Below, piece after piece: positions 29,843 to 37,410 of a DNA stretch of 38,503 nucleotides. Within the stretch, counting starts at the first letter, position 1; each line of letters begins with the position of its first letter. Below the pieces are notes generated by a model. The model searched no databases. It saw nothing but the letters and a program-made list of their open reading frames with translations, and was not told the origin of the DNA. Source of the stretch: Ruminococcus sp. (GTDB lineage: Bacteria > Bacillota > Clostridia > Oscillospirales > Ruminococcaceae). Position numbers and translations under genes: made by a program. The stretch is taken from NCBI RefSeq assembly GCF_019417665.1, contig NZ_DXUU01000026.1, positions 1-38,503 on the forward strand. The letters are read 5' to 3'.

Positions 29843-30433
29843 ATGAAGCGAAATCGATATGCGGTTCTAGGACTGGCGCTGGCTGGGAGCATGGCTGTTT
29901 TCGTGGGTTGTTCTAAGCCCGGCGGAGAGGATGCCAGTGCAGCCCAGAAGCTGGGGGGCAGTTTTACAACGGAAATGACCTTGGATATGGAGGATCTTCA
30001 GGCAGCTGGGACGCTTTCTCGTATGGGAAATGGCGTCTGGAGTGTTTCCTTTGGGGAACCGTCCACTCTTGCCGGGGTGGTGTTGGATTTTTGTGACGGC
30101 GAAGTAACAGCGTCCTATAAGGGATTGGCGTTTTCTGTACCTCAGACGGCAATGCCGGCAAAGTCTGTTCTCGGCAATCTGATCCAGGTAGTGGATTCCC
30201 TGGCGCAGCAAGAGGAAATTACCGGTGAAGCCAGTGATGGATATGTGTTGGTGGAGGGCGATCTGGAGGGCAATCCCTACATCCTGAAGCTGACAAAATC
30301 CGGTGAGCTTGCTGGATTTGAGATGGATAATCTGGATGCGACATTGGGATTTGAACAGTTTCAGTCTGGCGCATCGGTTGCCACAGCAACCACAGCAGTG
30401 ACTGAGGTGGAGACGGAAATGTCAGCAGAATAA
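29843..30433 (+). CDS. Predicted lipoprotein, unknown function
   Basis: 196 residues. Signal with lipobox AVFVGC, Cys23. The mature part is beta-rich, with LGGSFTTEMTLDMEDLQAAG and GNGVWSVSFGEPSTLAGV resembling LppX/LolA-like or DUF-type lipoproteins of clostridia that fold as open barrels. The C-terminal ~20 residues are Thr/Glu-rich and disordered. AGGAGGAG precedes ATG 29843. An inverted repeat CACAGGAT/ATCCTGTG (29790-29829) lies between nnrD and this gene. Function is unknown. Confidence 0.78.
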   Translation: MKRNRYAVLGLALAGSMAVFVGCSKPGGEDASAAQKLGGSFTTEMTLDMEDLQAAGTLSRMGNGVWSVSFGEPSTLAGVVLDFCDGEVTASYKGLAFSVPQTAMPAKSVLGNLIQVVDSLAQQEEITGEASDGYVLVEGDLEGNPYILKLTKSGELAGFEMDNLDATLGFEQFQSGASVATATTAVTEVETEMSAE

Positions 30434-30435
30434 AG

Positions 30436-30475
30436 AAAAATCGGCTTGCCGTATTTGCGGTAAGCCGATTTTATT
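30436..30475 (+). terminator. Terminator after the lipoprotein gene
   Basis: AAAATCGGCTTgCC and GGtAAGCCGATTTT pair with one mismatch around a short loop; T residues follow. It also lies between convergent genes. Confidence 0.88.
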
Positions 30476-30490
30476 GTCAATATGAAAAAA

Positions 30491-31609
30491 TCAAGAATTA
30501 AGAGGTAAGCTGTCTACGATGTGTACCAAAAATTGAAGCAATAACAGTACATCGTTAGAATCAATAATTTGGTCTCCGTTGCAGTCTGCAATATGAAGTA
30601 GATCTGGTGTGATTGTCAGCTGATCTCTTGCAATCATCTGACTCAGGCGGACTGCATCGCATGTATCGACTCTTCCATCTCGTGTGATGTCTCCGCAGAT
30701 AAAATCAGTATTTTCGTCATCCAGAAGAACATAAGTACAATCAATAATAGATAAGTCGTCCATCCAGCTAACGCCAAAATAAGGAGATTCGCCTTCGAAA
30801 AGTGAACTGTACAGATACAGCATTTTATCGGTTTTTTCCCCGGCATAAGCATCAGCATCTAAAAGAACCATCAAGTTTGAAGGAGAAATTCGCAGTTGTT
30901 TTGATTCAAAATAAATTGTATCACAGCTTTTTGAAAGCTTTACGATTTGATTGACTGCATCGTTTGATACGATGCCTGTTTCATAGTTACTATAGATGTG
31001 TAAGGCACGATTCAAGGTATCGCAATACCAAGAAACAGAGTCCTCTATCTGACCGCTTTCTGTGTAGAATGGTGCAGTTGCTGTGCCATTTGGAATATAT
31101 GTTTTTGTATCATCCCAATGAACGAGCCATTCTGTATAAGAATATCGGGGCGCAAATATGACATCAGCGTTTTCGATCATATCATCATACGAAGTTTTTC
31201 TGTTTGGATATCCACCCCATTGCGTATCGAGACTTTTTGAAGAGACACGAACTGTTTCGACGTTTTTGAAATCTTCAAAGAAGCTGTCATATACAGTAAG
31301 ATCGGCTTTGCATAAATCGATTGTTTTAATTTGGTCATTCCACATCGCCCAGGGCAAATCATCACTTGAAACATCATCGTCATGTTCAGGAAAATCCATT
31401 CCATCTGAACCAACAGTGGACAATGTCAATGTTTCATTTTCAAATGTCCATGTTGTTCGATTGGCTATGCCGCAAGTACCAGACGTGACGGCACTTTCTT
31501 CGGCGGATGCGTTGATTTCCGATATTCCATGAACTGAGGCGGATACTGTGAATAAGCAGAAGGAAAGTAAAAATGCAATTGAATGGCTAAAAAATTTCTT
31601 AGTTTTCAT
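30491..31609 (-). CDS. Secreted dockerin protein A
   Basis: 372 residues. Signal peptide ~1-34. The mature N-terminus has SGTCGIANRTTWTFENETLT, the lead-in repeat (G-x-CG-x-N-x-TW) seen before BspA-like leucine-rich repeats, then a region with no clear fold. The C-terminal ~65 residues are a dockerin with two calcium loops: GDITRDGRVDTCDAVRL and DCNGDQIIDSNDVLLL. It should bind a cohesin on a cell-surface scaffoldin. GAGGAG precedes ATG 31609; the promoter has TATAAT at ~31635 with a poor -35. It is the third of three dockerin genes in a row. Confidence 0.88.
   Translation of the reverse strand: MKTKKFFSHSIAFLLSFCLFTVSASVHGISEINASAEESAVTSGTCGIANRTTWTFENETLTLSTVGSDGMDFPEHDDDVSSDDLPWAMWNDQIKTIDLCKADLTVYDSFFEDFKNVETVRVSSKSLDTQWGGYPNRKTSYDDMIENADVIFAPRYSYTEWLVHWDDTKTYIPNGTATAPFYTESGQIEDSVSWYCDTLNRALHIYSNYETGIVSNDAVNQIVKLSKSCDTIYFESKQLRISPSNLMVLLDADAYAGEKTDKMLYLYSSLFEGESPYFGVSWMDDLSIIDCTYVLLDDENTDFICGDITRDGRVDTCDAVRLSQMIARDQLTITPDLLHIADCNGDQIIDSNDVLLLLQFLVHIVDSLPLNS
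30492..30586. repeat. Duplicated dockerin 3' end, copy 1
   Basis: 95 bases at the 3' end of dockerin gene A match 31705-31799 with three differences. It encodes the last calcium loop and helix. Confidence 0.88.
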
Positions 31610-31703
31610 TTATAGCCGCTCCTCTCAAAAATATTATAGCTTAATTTGACTTGAAGTAACCTTTTCCGAAACAAAAGTCATAGAATGTTTTTAATATACA
31701 AAA

Positions 31704-32825
31704 TCAAGAATTAAGAGGTAAGCTGTCTACGATGTGTACCAAAAATTGAAGCAATAACAGTGCATCGTTAGAATCAATGATTTGGTCACCGTTGCAGTCC
31801 ATTGCTTGTGTTTGCAGATCGTTAAGAACAATACTATTGTTTGTTGCTTTTTTCAGTAGAACGGCATCCGTAATATCCACAACACCGTCTAAATTGGCAT
31901 CTCCGCAGATCGGAGCATTTTCAATATAGGTGCAGGAAAAGTCACTAGAAGGGTTACCGTGGCTGGAAAAATAGGATACTACTTTTTCATATTCCTGTGC
32001 AAAAGGACTCCCTGGATAACAGTAAACCTTCTGCTTCCCCTCGCTGATGAATAAAAAGGTGTGGATATAAACATATTCATTAAATTCGAACGTAGTAGTC
32101 GAGTTTTCGGGAGGAATGAAATCGGATGTGAACACGATGGTGTCTGCAGGAGGCATAATATCATTTGCATCAACTGTGCCCGGTCCGCTGATGGTCAGCG
32201 TATTGGTTTCATAATTGAAATTCCAGGATGCGCCTTTTTCTGACGTTCCAGACGTAGGATACAATGGATCTTTTGCAATGCCAGTTCCTACAAAGCGAGG
32301 AGAACTTTCACATTGATAATAAAATTTTGAACCGTACAACCCGTAGTAGATGCAAGATTTTTGCACATATTCCAAATTGATGTTTTCCATACTTTCTGGT
32401 ACGGTGATTGTGCAGTAAGTTGCATTCTCCCCGAAAAATTCTTTACAAACATATGCTGCATCGGTGATACCTTCTTCAAAAACAACATGTTTGGCATTGT
32501 AAGAAGGAATGCGAGAATCTGTCAGCCATTCTGGTATGATGAGCTCTTCTGGTAGCTGTACACCAAGATTGTCTATATTAATGCCGTTTAAGTAATAAAC
32601 TTCCATAGCGCCTGTACCAGAAAAGGTCATGGTTTCTGTGCTTGTGTCATATGACCATGTGATATTTCCATTGTCTGCGCCGCAAGTACCTGTAAAGAGC
32701 GTTTGCTGCTCTGCCGCAGAAGCAATCATTGGGATATTAGATATAAATGGGTGCGTTGCAGAAACGGATGTAAAAATGGTTAACATCAAAGCAAGTGCAC
32801 GGATGAATTTTTTCTTTGATTTCAT
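31704..32825 (-). CDS. Secreted dockerin protein B
   Basis: 373 residues, a paralogue of protein A. Signal peptide ~1-38, then FTGTCGADNGNITWSYD with the TMTFSGTGAMEV pre-LRR pattern, and a second similar unit (KGASWNFNYETNTLTISGPG). The C-terminal dockerin has GDANLDGVVDITDAVLL and DCNGDQIIDSNDALLL. The last 31 residues differ from those of protein A at one position, although the first calcium loops and the rest of the proteins differ strongly. AGGAGG precedes ATG 32825, 36 bases after the stop of the 307-residue dockerin gene. Surface attachment by cohesin is inferred. Confidence 0.88.
   Translation of the reverse strand: MKSKKKFIRALALMLTIFTSVSATHPFISNIPMIASAAEQQTLFTGTCGADNGNITWSYDTSTETMTFSGTGAMEVYYLNGINIDNLGVQLPEELIIPEWLTDSRIPSYNAKHVVFEEGITDAAYVCKEFFGENATYCTITVPESMENINLEYVQKSCIYYGLYGSKFYYQCESSPRFVGTGIAKDPLYPTSGTSEKGASWNFNYETNTLTISGPGTVDANDIMPPADTIVFTSDFIPPENSTTTFEFNEYVYIHTFLFISEGKQKVYCYPGSPFAQEYEKVVSYFSSHGNPSSDFSCTYIENAPICGDANLDGVVDITDAVLLKKATNNSIVLNDLQTQAMDCNGDQIIDSNDALLLLQFLVHIVDSLPLNS
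31705..31799. repeat. Duplicated dockerin 3' end, copy 2
   Basis: Partner of 30492-30586, 92 of 95 bases identical. The similarity stops sharply within the dockerin, before the first calcium loop. Confidence 0.88.
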
Positions 32826-32861
32826 AGGAATTCCTCCTTTCTAAGTCTTGTGTCATTGAAT

Positions 32862-33785
32862 TTACTGAACTGCCCACTTGTTAATCAGGTTGGCATCTGA
32901 AATTGTGATGGAGCCGTCCATATTGGCATCAAGTGCTAAGAAGTTCACTGCACTAGCAACGTTGTCATGTACATTTGTATACTTAAATACTCCATCAAAT
33001 GAACGAACCAAGAATTGTAGAGCATAAGTACCATCTGCATCATCGACTTTGCCGCTATGATCAAAATCGCCAAGTGCATAAGTATGAAGTTCAAGACCTG
33101 TTGTTTTTCCGTTTAGTGCTGAACTGGAGTAGCTAAATTTAAAAGCTCCCTTAATATTTGCTTCACTTGTCGAACTTATAAGACTGAAAGGAAATGTAAG
33201 TAATGACCTAGTATACAAATCATTTTCTTCAATCTGAGGCAACATTCCATAAGCTCCCACTGTAAATCCTTCTTTTTCTACTTCTTCTGTTGCTATAGCA
33301 GCTAGACTGGGATATCCATTTTTCATTTGACAAGTTGCCAAAAAACTTGCACTGTCATTTGGACAATTTATCTTAGCAGTATCCCATCCTAATTTTATTG
33401 TTGTGACTGTTGACGAACTAGGATTGTCTACAATAATGACACCGTAATGTTGCGTGCTTGCAACATTTGTAGCACTATAAAAAGTTCTTCCTGTACTAAC
33501 GCTTGCAGTAGAAATTCCGTTGTCTTCTGATGTCCTGTTTTCAATTAACTCTAATCCATGTAAATAATGAGTCATGGTATCTTTGGTTTCTTCTAATGTC
33601 ATGCCATTATCAAGACAATATTGGGCTACTTGTTTAACCTCATCATCATCAAAAGAAGCCACATATGTATTTGCCATTGATGCTTCATATTCCGAAGCAA
33701 AAGCCGGAATCGTTGTTGCGGACAAAGCTGCACTTACAGCTACCGCAGAAATACCAGCAGTGACTTTTTTCAACATATTCTTCAT
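32862..33785 (-). CDS. Secreted dockerin protein C, unknown catalytic part
   Basis: 307 residues. Signal peptide ~1-30 (AVSAALSATTIPAFA). The middle (~60-225) is rich in Ser, Thr and Asn, with a polar, beta-rich composition and no recognised enzyme motif. The C-terminal dockerin has GDFDHSGKVDDADGTYAL and LDANMDGSITISDANLI, separated by a longer insert than in A and B. AGGAGG precedes ATG 33785. It is first in the three-gene run and has a perfect promoter. Substrate or partner unknown. Confidence 0.85.
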   Translation of the reverse strand: MKNMLKKVTAGISAVAVSAALSATTIPAFASEYEASMANTYVASFDDDEVKQVAQYCLDNGMTLEETKDTMTHYLHGLELIENRTSEDNGISTASVSTGRTFYSATNVASTQHYGVIIVDNPSSSTVTTIKLGWDTAKINCPNDSASFLATCQMKNGYPSLAAIATEEVEKEGFTVGAYGMLPQIEENDLYTRSLLTFPFSLISSTSEANIKGAFKFSYSSSALNGKTTGLELHTYALGDFDHSGKVDDADGTYALQFLVRSFDGVFKYTNVHDNVASAVNFLALDANMDGSITISDANLINKWAVQ

Positions 33786-33852
33786 TTTTATCGTCCTCCT
33801 AAATTTTCTTGTTTGATTGTATTTTTTCTTTTATAGGATACTCTATACTTAT

Positions 33853-33881
33853 ATTATAGTCATAAAAGAAATTTTTGTCAA
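33853..33881 (-). promoter_or_regulatory. Consensus promoter of the dockerin run
   Basis: On the reverse strand TTGACA (33881-33876), 17 bases, TATAAT (33858-33853), an exact match, ~65 bases before ATG 33785. The remainder of the 269-base gap to glgB is AT-rich without other signals apart from the glgB hairpin. Confidence 0.85.
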
Positions 33882-34010
33882 TAGCTTTTCTTCGAAAATG
33901 AAAAAACGAAAGAAAGGAAAGGAATGGTTTAAAATATTACTTCTATTTCATATCGCTTTCTTTAGATACAACTGTTAAATATTTCAACTCTTATCGAATC
34001 AATGTATAAT

Positions 34011-34051
34011 AATCAGCGTGCGGCTTCTTTGCAGAAGTACGCACGCTGATT
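34011..34051 (-). terminator. Terminator hairpin after glgB
   Basis: AATCAGCGTGCG (34011-34022) pairs with CGCACGCTGATT (34040-34051); inner CTTC/GAAG extends it. The T-run after it on the reverse strand is interrupted (ATTATTATACATT), so efficiency is uncertain. Confidence 0.7.
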
Positions 34052-34054
34052 AGA

Positions 34055-35884
34055 TTATTCTTTTTCTTTTTTTACTTTCGGAATAATTCGAAGGATCATG
34101 CCGCTAAATGACGGCAACTCGACTGTAAATTGTGTTCCAGTACGTGTTCTGTCACCGAGGATCATGCTCCTGTCTTCCGGTACAGTCCCGTGGAATCGTT
34201 CCCAATCGGTGTGCAGCAGTGGCTGGAGTGATTCGCAGTCCGACAAGGTAAAAGTGTAGGGCTGTGTGCCCTCATCGGACATATGCAGCAGTACCAGCAG
34301 GCGGCTGTCTCCCGCACGGCGTTCCATGGCATAAATACAGTGCTCTTCCTGGTGGCAGTCTACCCACCGGAATCCGTTTTGCTCATAGTCCTCTGCATAG
34401 AGTGCCGGTTCAGTCAGATACAGATGGTTCAACTCTGTTATAAAATGGTGGAATGCATCGTGAATGGGATATTGCAGCAGTTCCCAGTCCTGCTGCTGCG
34501 CCTCTGTCCATTCCCGGAGCTGTCCCAGTTCGCTGCCCATAAACAGCAGCTTCTTGCCGGGATGGGCGTACATGTACAGATAGAGCAGACGTGCCTGTGG
34601 GAATTTTCCATCATAGTCGCCGAACATTTTCTGCATGACGGTAGCTTTCCCGTGGACATTTTCATCGTGTGACAGGGGGAGCAGATAGGATTCGTTGGGA
34701 AAGTACATCATGGAAAAGGTCAATTTGTGGTATTCGTTTTTGCGCTCCCAGGGATATTGTCGGAAATAATCCAGAGTATCGTTCATCCAGCCCATATCCC
34801 ATTTATAATCGAAGCCGAGTCCGCCCTGTTCTATGGGACGTGTCACGCCGCTGTAGTTGGTGGAATCCTCTGCAATCAGCATTGCCGTAGGGTTTAGCCG
34901 GTGGAGTCCTTGATTCATGCGCTGTAAAAAAGTGATGCTCGCCGGGTTTGTGCCACGGAATTCCTCACCGCCCCAATAGATGAGTCGGCTCACAGCATCC
35001 ATGCGAATGCCGTCAAAGTGAAACACCGACAGCCAGTAGTTGGCACAGGATTGGAGAAAACTGCATACCTCGCCGCGGGCGTGGATGAAATTACAGCTGC
35101 CCCATTCGCTGTAGTTGGTATCCTTTTCCGGATATTCGTACAGGGTGGTGCCGTCATAGTGGTTCAGTGCATAACCGTCTACGGCAAAGTGTACCGGGAC
35201 AAAGTCCATGATCACGCCGATGCCTGCCTGGTGACAGGTCTCTACCAACTGCATAAGCTGATGTGCAGTGCCATAGCGGGAAGTAGGACTGAAAAAACCT
35301 GTGTTCTGATAGCCCCAGGAACAGTCTGCCGGATGTTCGCTCAGCGGCATGAACTCAATATAATTGTAGCCATGCTTTTTGACGTAGTCCACTAGCTTTG
35401 GCGCAATTTCTCCATAGGTGTACCAGCCGTTGGGATCGTCGGGATTGGTGTGCCAGGAGCCAAGGTGTACCTCGTAAATATTTACCGGTTTGTGTTTGTG
35501 ATCGCCACGGTTTTTCATCCATTCTTTGTCGTGGAATGTGAAATTCTCCAGATCCCGGATGATCGAAGCGTTGTTAGGGCGCAGTTCCATGCCGAAACCA
35601 TAGGGGTCGCAGTGGTCAATGGTTTCCCCCTGAGGATTCTGGGGTGTAATACGGTATTTGTACATCTGTCCAGGCATAGCATTGGGAATCGTCAGCTCGT
35701 AGATGCCGCCGTCATGAATGCGCCGCATGGGTATGGGTTTCCAGTCACCGCCTTCCCAGATCAGGGAGACTTCTCTGGCGTTGGGGGCAAGAGTGCGGAA
35801 AACGACGCCGTTTTTTGTGACATGTGCGCCGAAATAGGTGTGGGCATCAAAGGCATTGCCCAAAAAGAACTGATGAATATCCAT
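34055..35884 (-). CDS. glgB: 1,4-alpha-glucan branching enzyme (GH13)
   Basis: 609 residues. A CBM48 domain (~15-110, YFGAHVTKNGVVFRTLAPNA split at VVF) precedes the GH13 barrel. Catalytic residues are Asp296 (FDGIRMDAVS), Glu339 (MLIAEDST) and Asp407 (LSHDENVHG). VNIYEVHLGSW and GYNYIEFMPLSEHP mark the barrel start. It forms alpha-1,6 branches in glycogen in the cytoplasm. GAGAGGAG precedes ATG 35884. No other glg gene is in the window. The length is at the short end for the family, without the N1 extension. Confidence 0.97.
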   Translation of the reverse strand: MDIHQFFLGNAFDAHTYFGAHVTKNGVVFRTLAPNAREVSLIWEGGDWKPIPMRRIHDGGIYELTIPNAMPGQMYKYRITPQNPQGETIDHCDPYGFGMELRPNNASIIRDLENFTFHDKEWMKNRGDHKHKPVNIYEVHLGSWHTNPDDPNGWYTYGEIAPKLVDYVKKHGYNYIEFMPLSEHPADCSWGYQNTGFFSPTSRYGTAHQLMQLVETCHQAGIGVIMDFVPVHFAVDGYALNHYDGTTLYEYPEKDTNYSEWGSCNFIHARGEVCSFLQSCANYWLSVFHFDGIRMDAVSRLIYWGGEEFRGTNPASITFLQRMNQGLHRLNPTAMLIAEDSTNYSGVTRPIEQGGLGFDYKWDMGWMNDTLDYFRQYPWERKNEYHKLTFSMMYFPNESYLLPLSHDENVHGKATVMQKMFGDYDGKFPQARLLYLYMYAHPGKKLLFMGSELGQLREWTEAQQQDWELLQYPIHDAFHHFITELNHLYLTEPALYAEDYEQNGFRWVDCHQEEHCIYAMERRAGDSRLLVLLHMSDEGTQPYTFTLSDCESLQPLLHTDWERFHGTVPEDRSMILGDRTRTGTQFTVELPSFSGMILRIIPKVKKEKE

Positions 35885-35945
35885 AGGAAAACTCCTCTCA
35901 TAATCGTAATATCATAAAAAAGGTTCAAATGTAATTGGTGCAGTA

Positions 35946-35967
35946 ATGTAGGGGCGAACTGTGTTGG
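35946..35967. repeat. Partial GGGGCGAAC element in the glgB-fba gap
   Basis: TGTAGGGGCGAACTGTGTT is a one-sided copy of the 5309 palindrome. The rest of the 403-base gap (35885-36287) holds the aldolase promoter and 5' leader; no gene is seen. Confidence 0.5.
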
Positions 35968-36185
35968 AACGTGTTTCCTATCGGCAAAAGATTTTTCTGC
36001 GGACGGATATTGGCAGTTTCGGCATCTACCTGCATAACCAGAATATACATTTATTATACAAGAAACCGGTGCTGTTCTGCAAGCATCAAATTTCGATACA
36101 GCGTCGATTTTTCGACAAAGCATCAAATAAATGTTGATTTGGAGCAGCTGCTTTTGGAATGTTGGAAAAAAATTTCGGAAACCCA

Positions 36186-36214
36186 TTGCATTTTGACAGA
36201 ACATGCGGTATAAT
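36186..36214 (+). promoter_or_regulatory. Promoter of the aldolase gene
   Basis: TTGCAT (36186-36191), 17 bases, TATAAT (36209-36214). The 5' leader is about 65 bases. Confidence 0.75.
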
Positions 36215-36231
36215 AAAAGAGCAGACGACTC

Positions 36232-36250
36232 GTCCATGCGGTGCATGGAC
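36232..36250 (+). promoter_or_regulatory. Hairpin in the 5' leader of fba
   Basis: GTCCATGC-GGT-GCATGGAC, an 8-bp stem with a 3-base loop near the transcript start. A 5' stem of this kind often stabilises abundant mRNAs; no ligand is suggested. Confidence 0.5.
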
Positions 36251-36287
36251 AACTGTTGCAGTATAATTATTAGGAGGATATTCATTT

Positions 36288-37151
36288 ATGTTAGTATCGG
36301 CAAAGGATATGATGCAGGCTGCTATGAACGGCAAGTATGCTGTCGGTCAGTTCAACATCAACAATCTGGAATGGACAAAGGCAATCCTGAACACAGCTCA
36401 GAAACTGGGCTCTCCGGTAATTCTCGGTGTTTCCGGCGGCGCAGGCAAGTATATGACTGGTTTCAAGACTGTTGCAGACATGGTAAAGGCAATGGATGAA
36501 TCTCTGGGCATTACTGTTCCGGTTGCACTGCACCTGGATCACGGTACCTATGATCAGTGTTATGACTGCATCAAGGCAGGCTTTACATCTATCATGTTCG
36601 ACGGTTCTCATTTCCCGATTGAAGAGAACATTGCAAAGACCAAGGAACTGGTTGCAGTTTCTCACAAACTGGGTCTGTCCATCGAGGCAGAAGTTGGTGC
36701 CATCGGCGGCGAAGAAGATGGCGTTATCGGCAAGGGCGAATGTGCAGATCCGCAGGAGTGCAAGACCATTGCTGACCTGGGTGTAGACATTCTGGCTGCT
36801 GGTATCGGCAATATCCATGGTGTATATCCGGAGAACTGGGAAGGTCTGAGCTTTGAGACACTGGAAGCTGTCAAGAAGGCTGTCGGCGATATGCCGCTGG
36901 TACTCCACGGCGGTACTGGTATCCCGGATGATCAGATCACAAAGGCAATCTCTCTGGGCGTTGCAAAGATCAACGTAAACACAGAGTGCCAGCTGGTATT
37001 CGCTGAGGCAACCAGAAAGTATATTGAAGAAGGCAAGGATCTGAAGGGTAAGGGCTTTGACCCGAGAAAGCTTCTCCTGCCGGGCTATGAAGCAATCATG
37101 GCAAAGGTTGAGGAGAAGATGAACCTGTTCGGCTCTGTCGGCAAGGCATAA
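36288..37151 (+). CDS. fba: Class II fructose-bisphosphate aldolase
   Basis: 287 residues, full length. It cleaves fructose 1,6-bisphosphate to DHAP and glyceraldehyde 3-phosphate in glycolysis. The zinc and catalytic residues are Asp84 and His85 (HLDHG), Glu135 (IEAEVGAIGG), His178 (GNIHGVYP) and His207 (VLHGGTG). NVNTECQLVF carries the conserved NxxT segment that binds the phosphate. AGGAGGA precedes ATG 36288. Codons are strongly biased, as expected of a highly expressed gene. Confidence 0.98.
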   Translation: MLVSAKDMMQAAMNGKYAVGQFNINNLEWTKAILNTAQKLGSPVILGVSGGAGKYMTGFKTVADMVKAMDESLGITVPVALHLDHGTYDQCYDCIKAGFTSIMFDGSHFPIEENIAKTKELVAVSHKLGLSIEAEVGAIGGEEDGVIGKGECADPQECKTIADLGVDILAAGIGNIHGVYPENWEGLSFETLEAVKKAVGDMPLVLHGGTGIPDDQITKAISLGVAKINVNTECQLVFAEATRKYIEEGKDLKGKGFDPRKLLLPGYEAIMAKVEEKMNLFGSVGKA

Positions 37152-37196
37152 TCTTTTTTGAAATAACGCTCCGAGTAACAAAAAGGAATGTGTGAT

Positions 37197-37313
37197 ATGA
37201 AAACATTGAGAGTAATTGTATCCGTACTTGAAATTGTGCTGAATGTGCTGGGGATTTGCTTGGCAGTAAAAGCTTTAGTCGGTCTGACACATTCTGAAGA
37301 GGAAGAAGCGTAA
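37197..37313 (+). CDS. Small single-pass membrane peptide, 38 residues
   Basis: MKTLRVIVSVLEIVLNVLGI, then CLAVKALVGLTHSEEEEA: one hydrophobic helix (~5-31) with a basic start and an acidic end, the classic small-membrane-protein pattern. ATG 37197 has AAGGA nine bases upstream. It starts 45 bases after the aldolase stop and ends before a terminator, so it is on the aldolase message. No family is recognised. Confidence 0.65.
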   Translation: MKTLRVIVSVLEIVLNVLGICLAVKALVGLTHSEEEEA

Positions 37314-37346
37314 AGATCAGCTGGGATTGTTCCGGCAGATCTGTGA

Positions 37347-37389
37347 GAAAAAACCGGTTTGCGGTGTGTGCCGCAGACCGGGTTTTTGT
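37347..37389. terminator. Bidirectional terminator after the fba unit
   Basis: AACCGGTTTGCGG and CCGCAGACCGGGTT pair (one bulge and one G-U), flanked by A and T runs; used by both convergent transcripts. Confidence 0.85.
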
Positions 37390-37410
37390 TGTATTATAAT
37401 AGGGTTCACC

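Noticed and set aside
30489..31800. Duplicated dockerin ends as ends of a mobile element
   Set aside because: The copies are direct, coding and in the same frame, with no transposase or target duplication between them.
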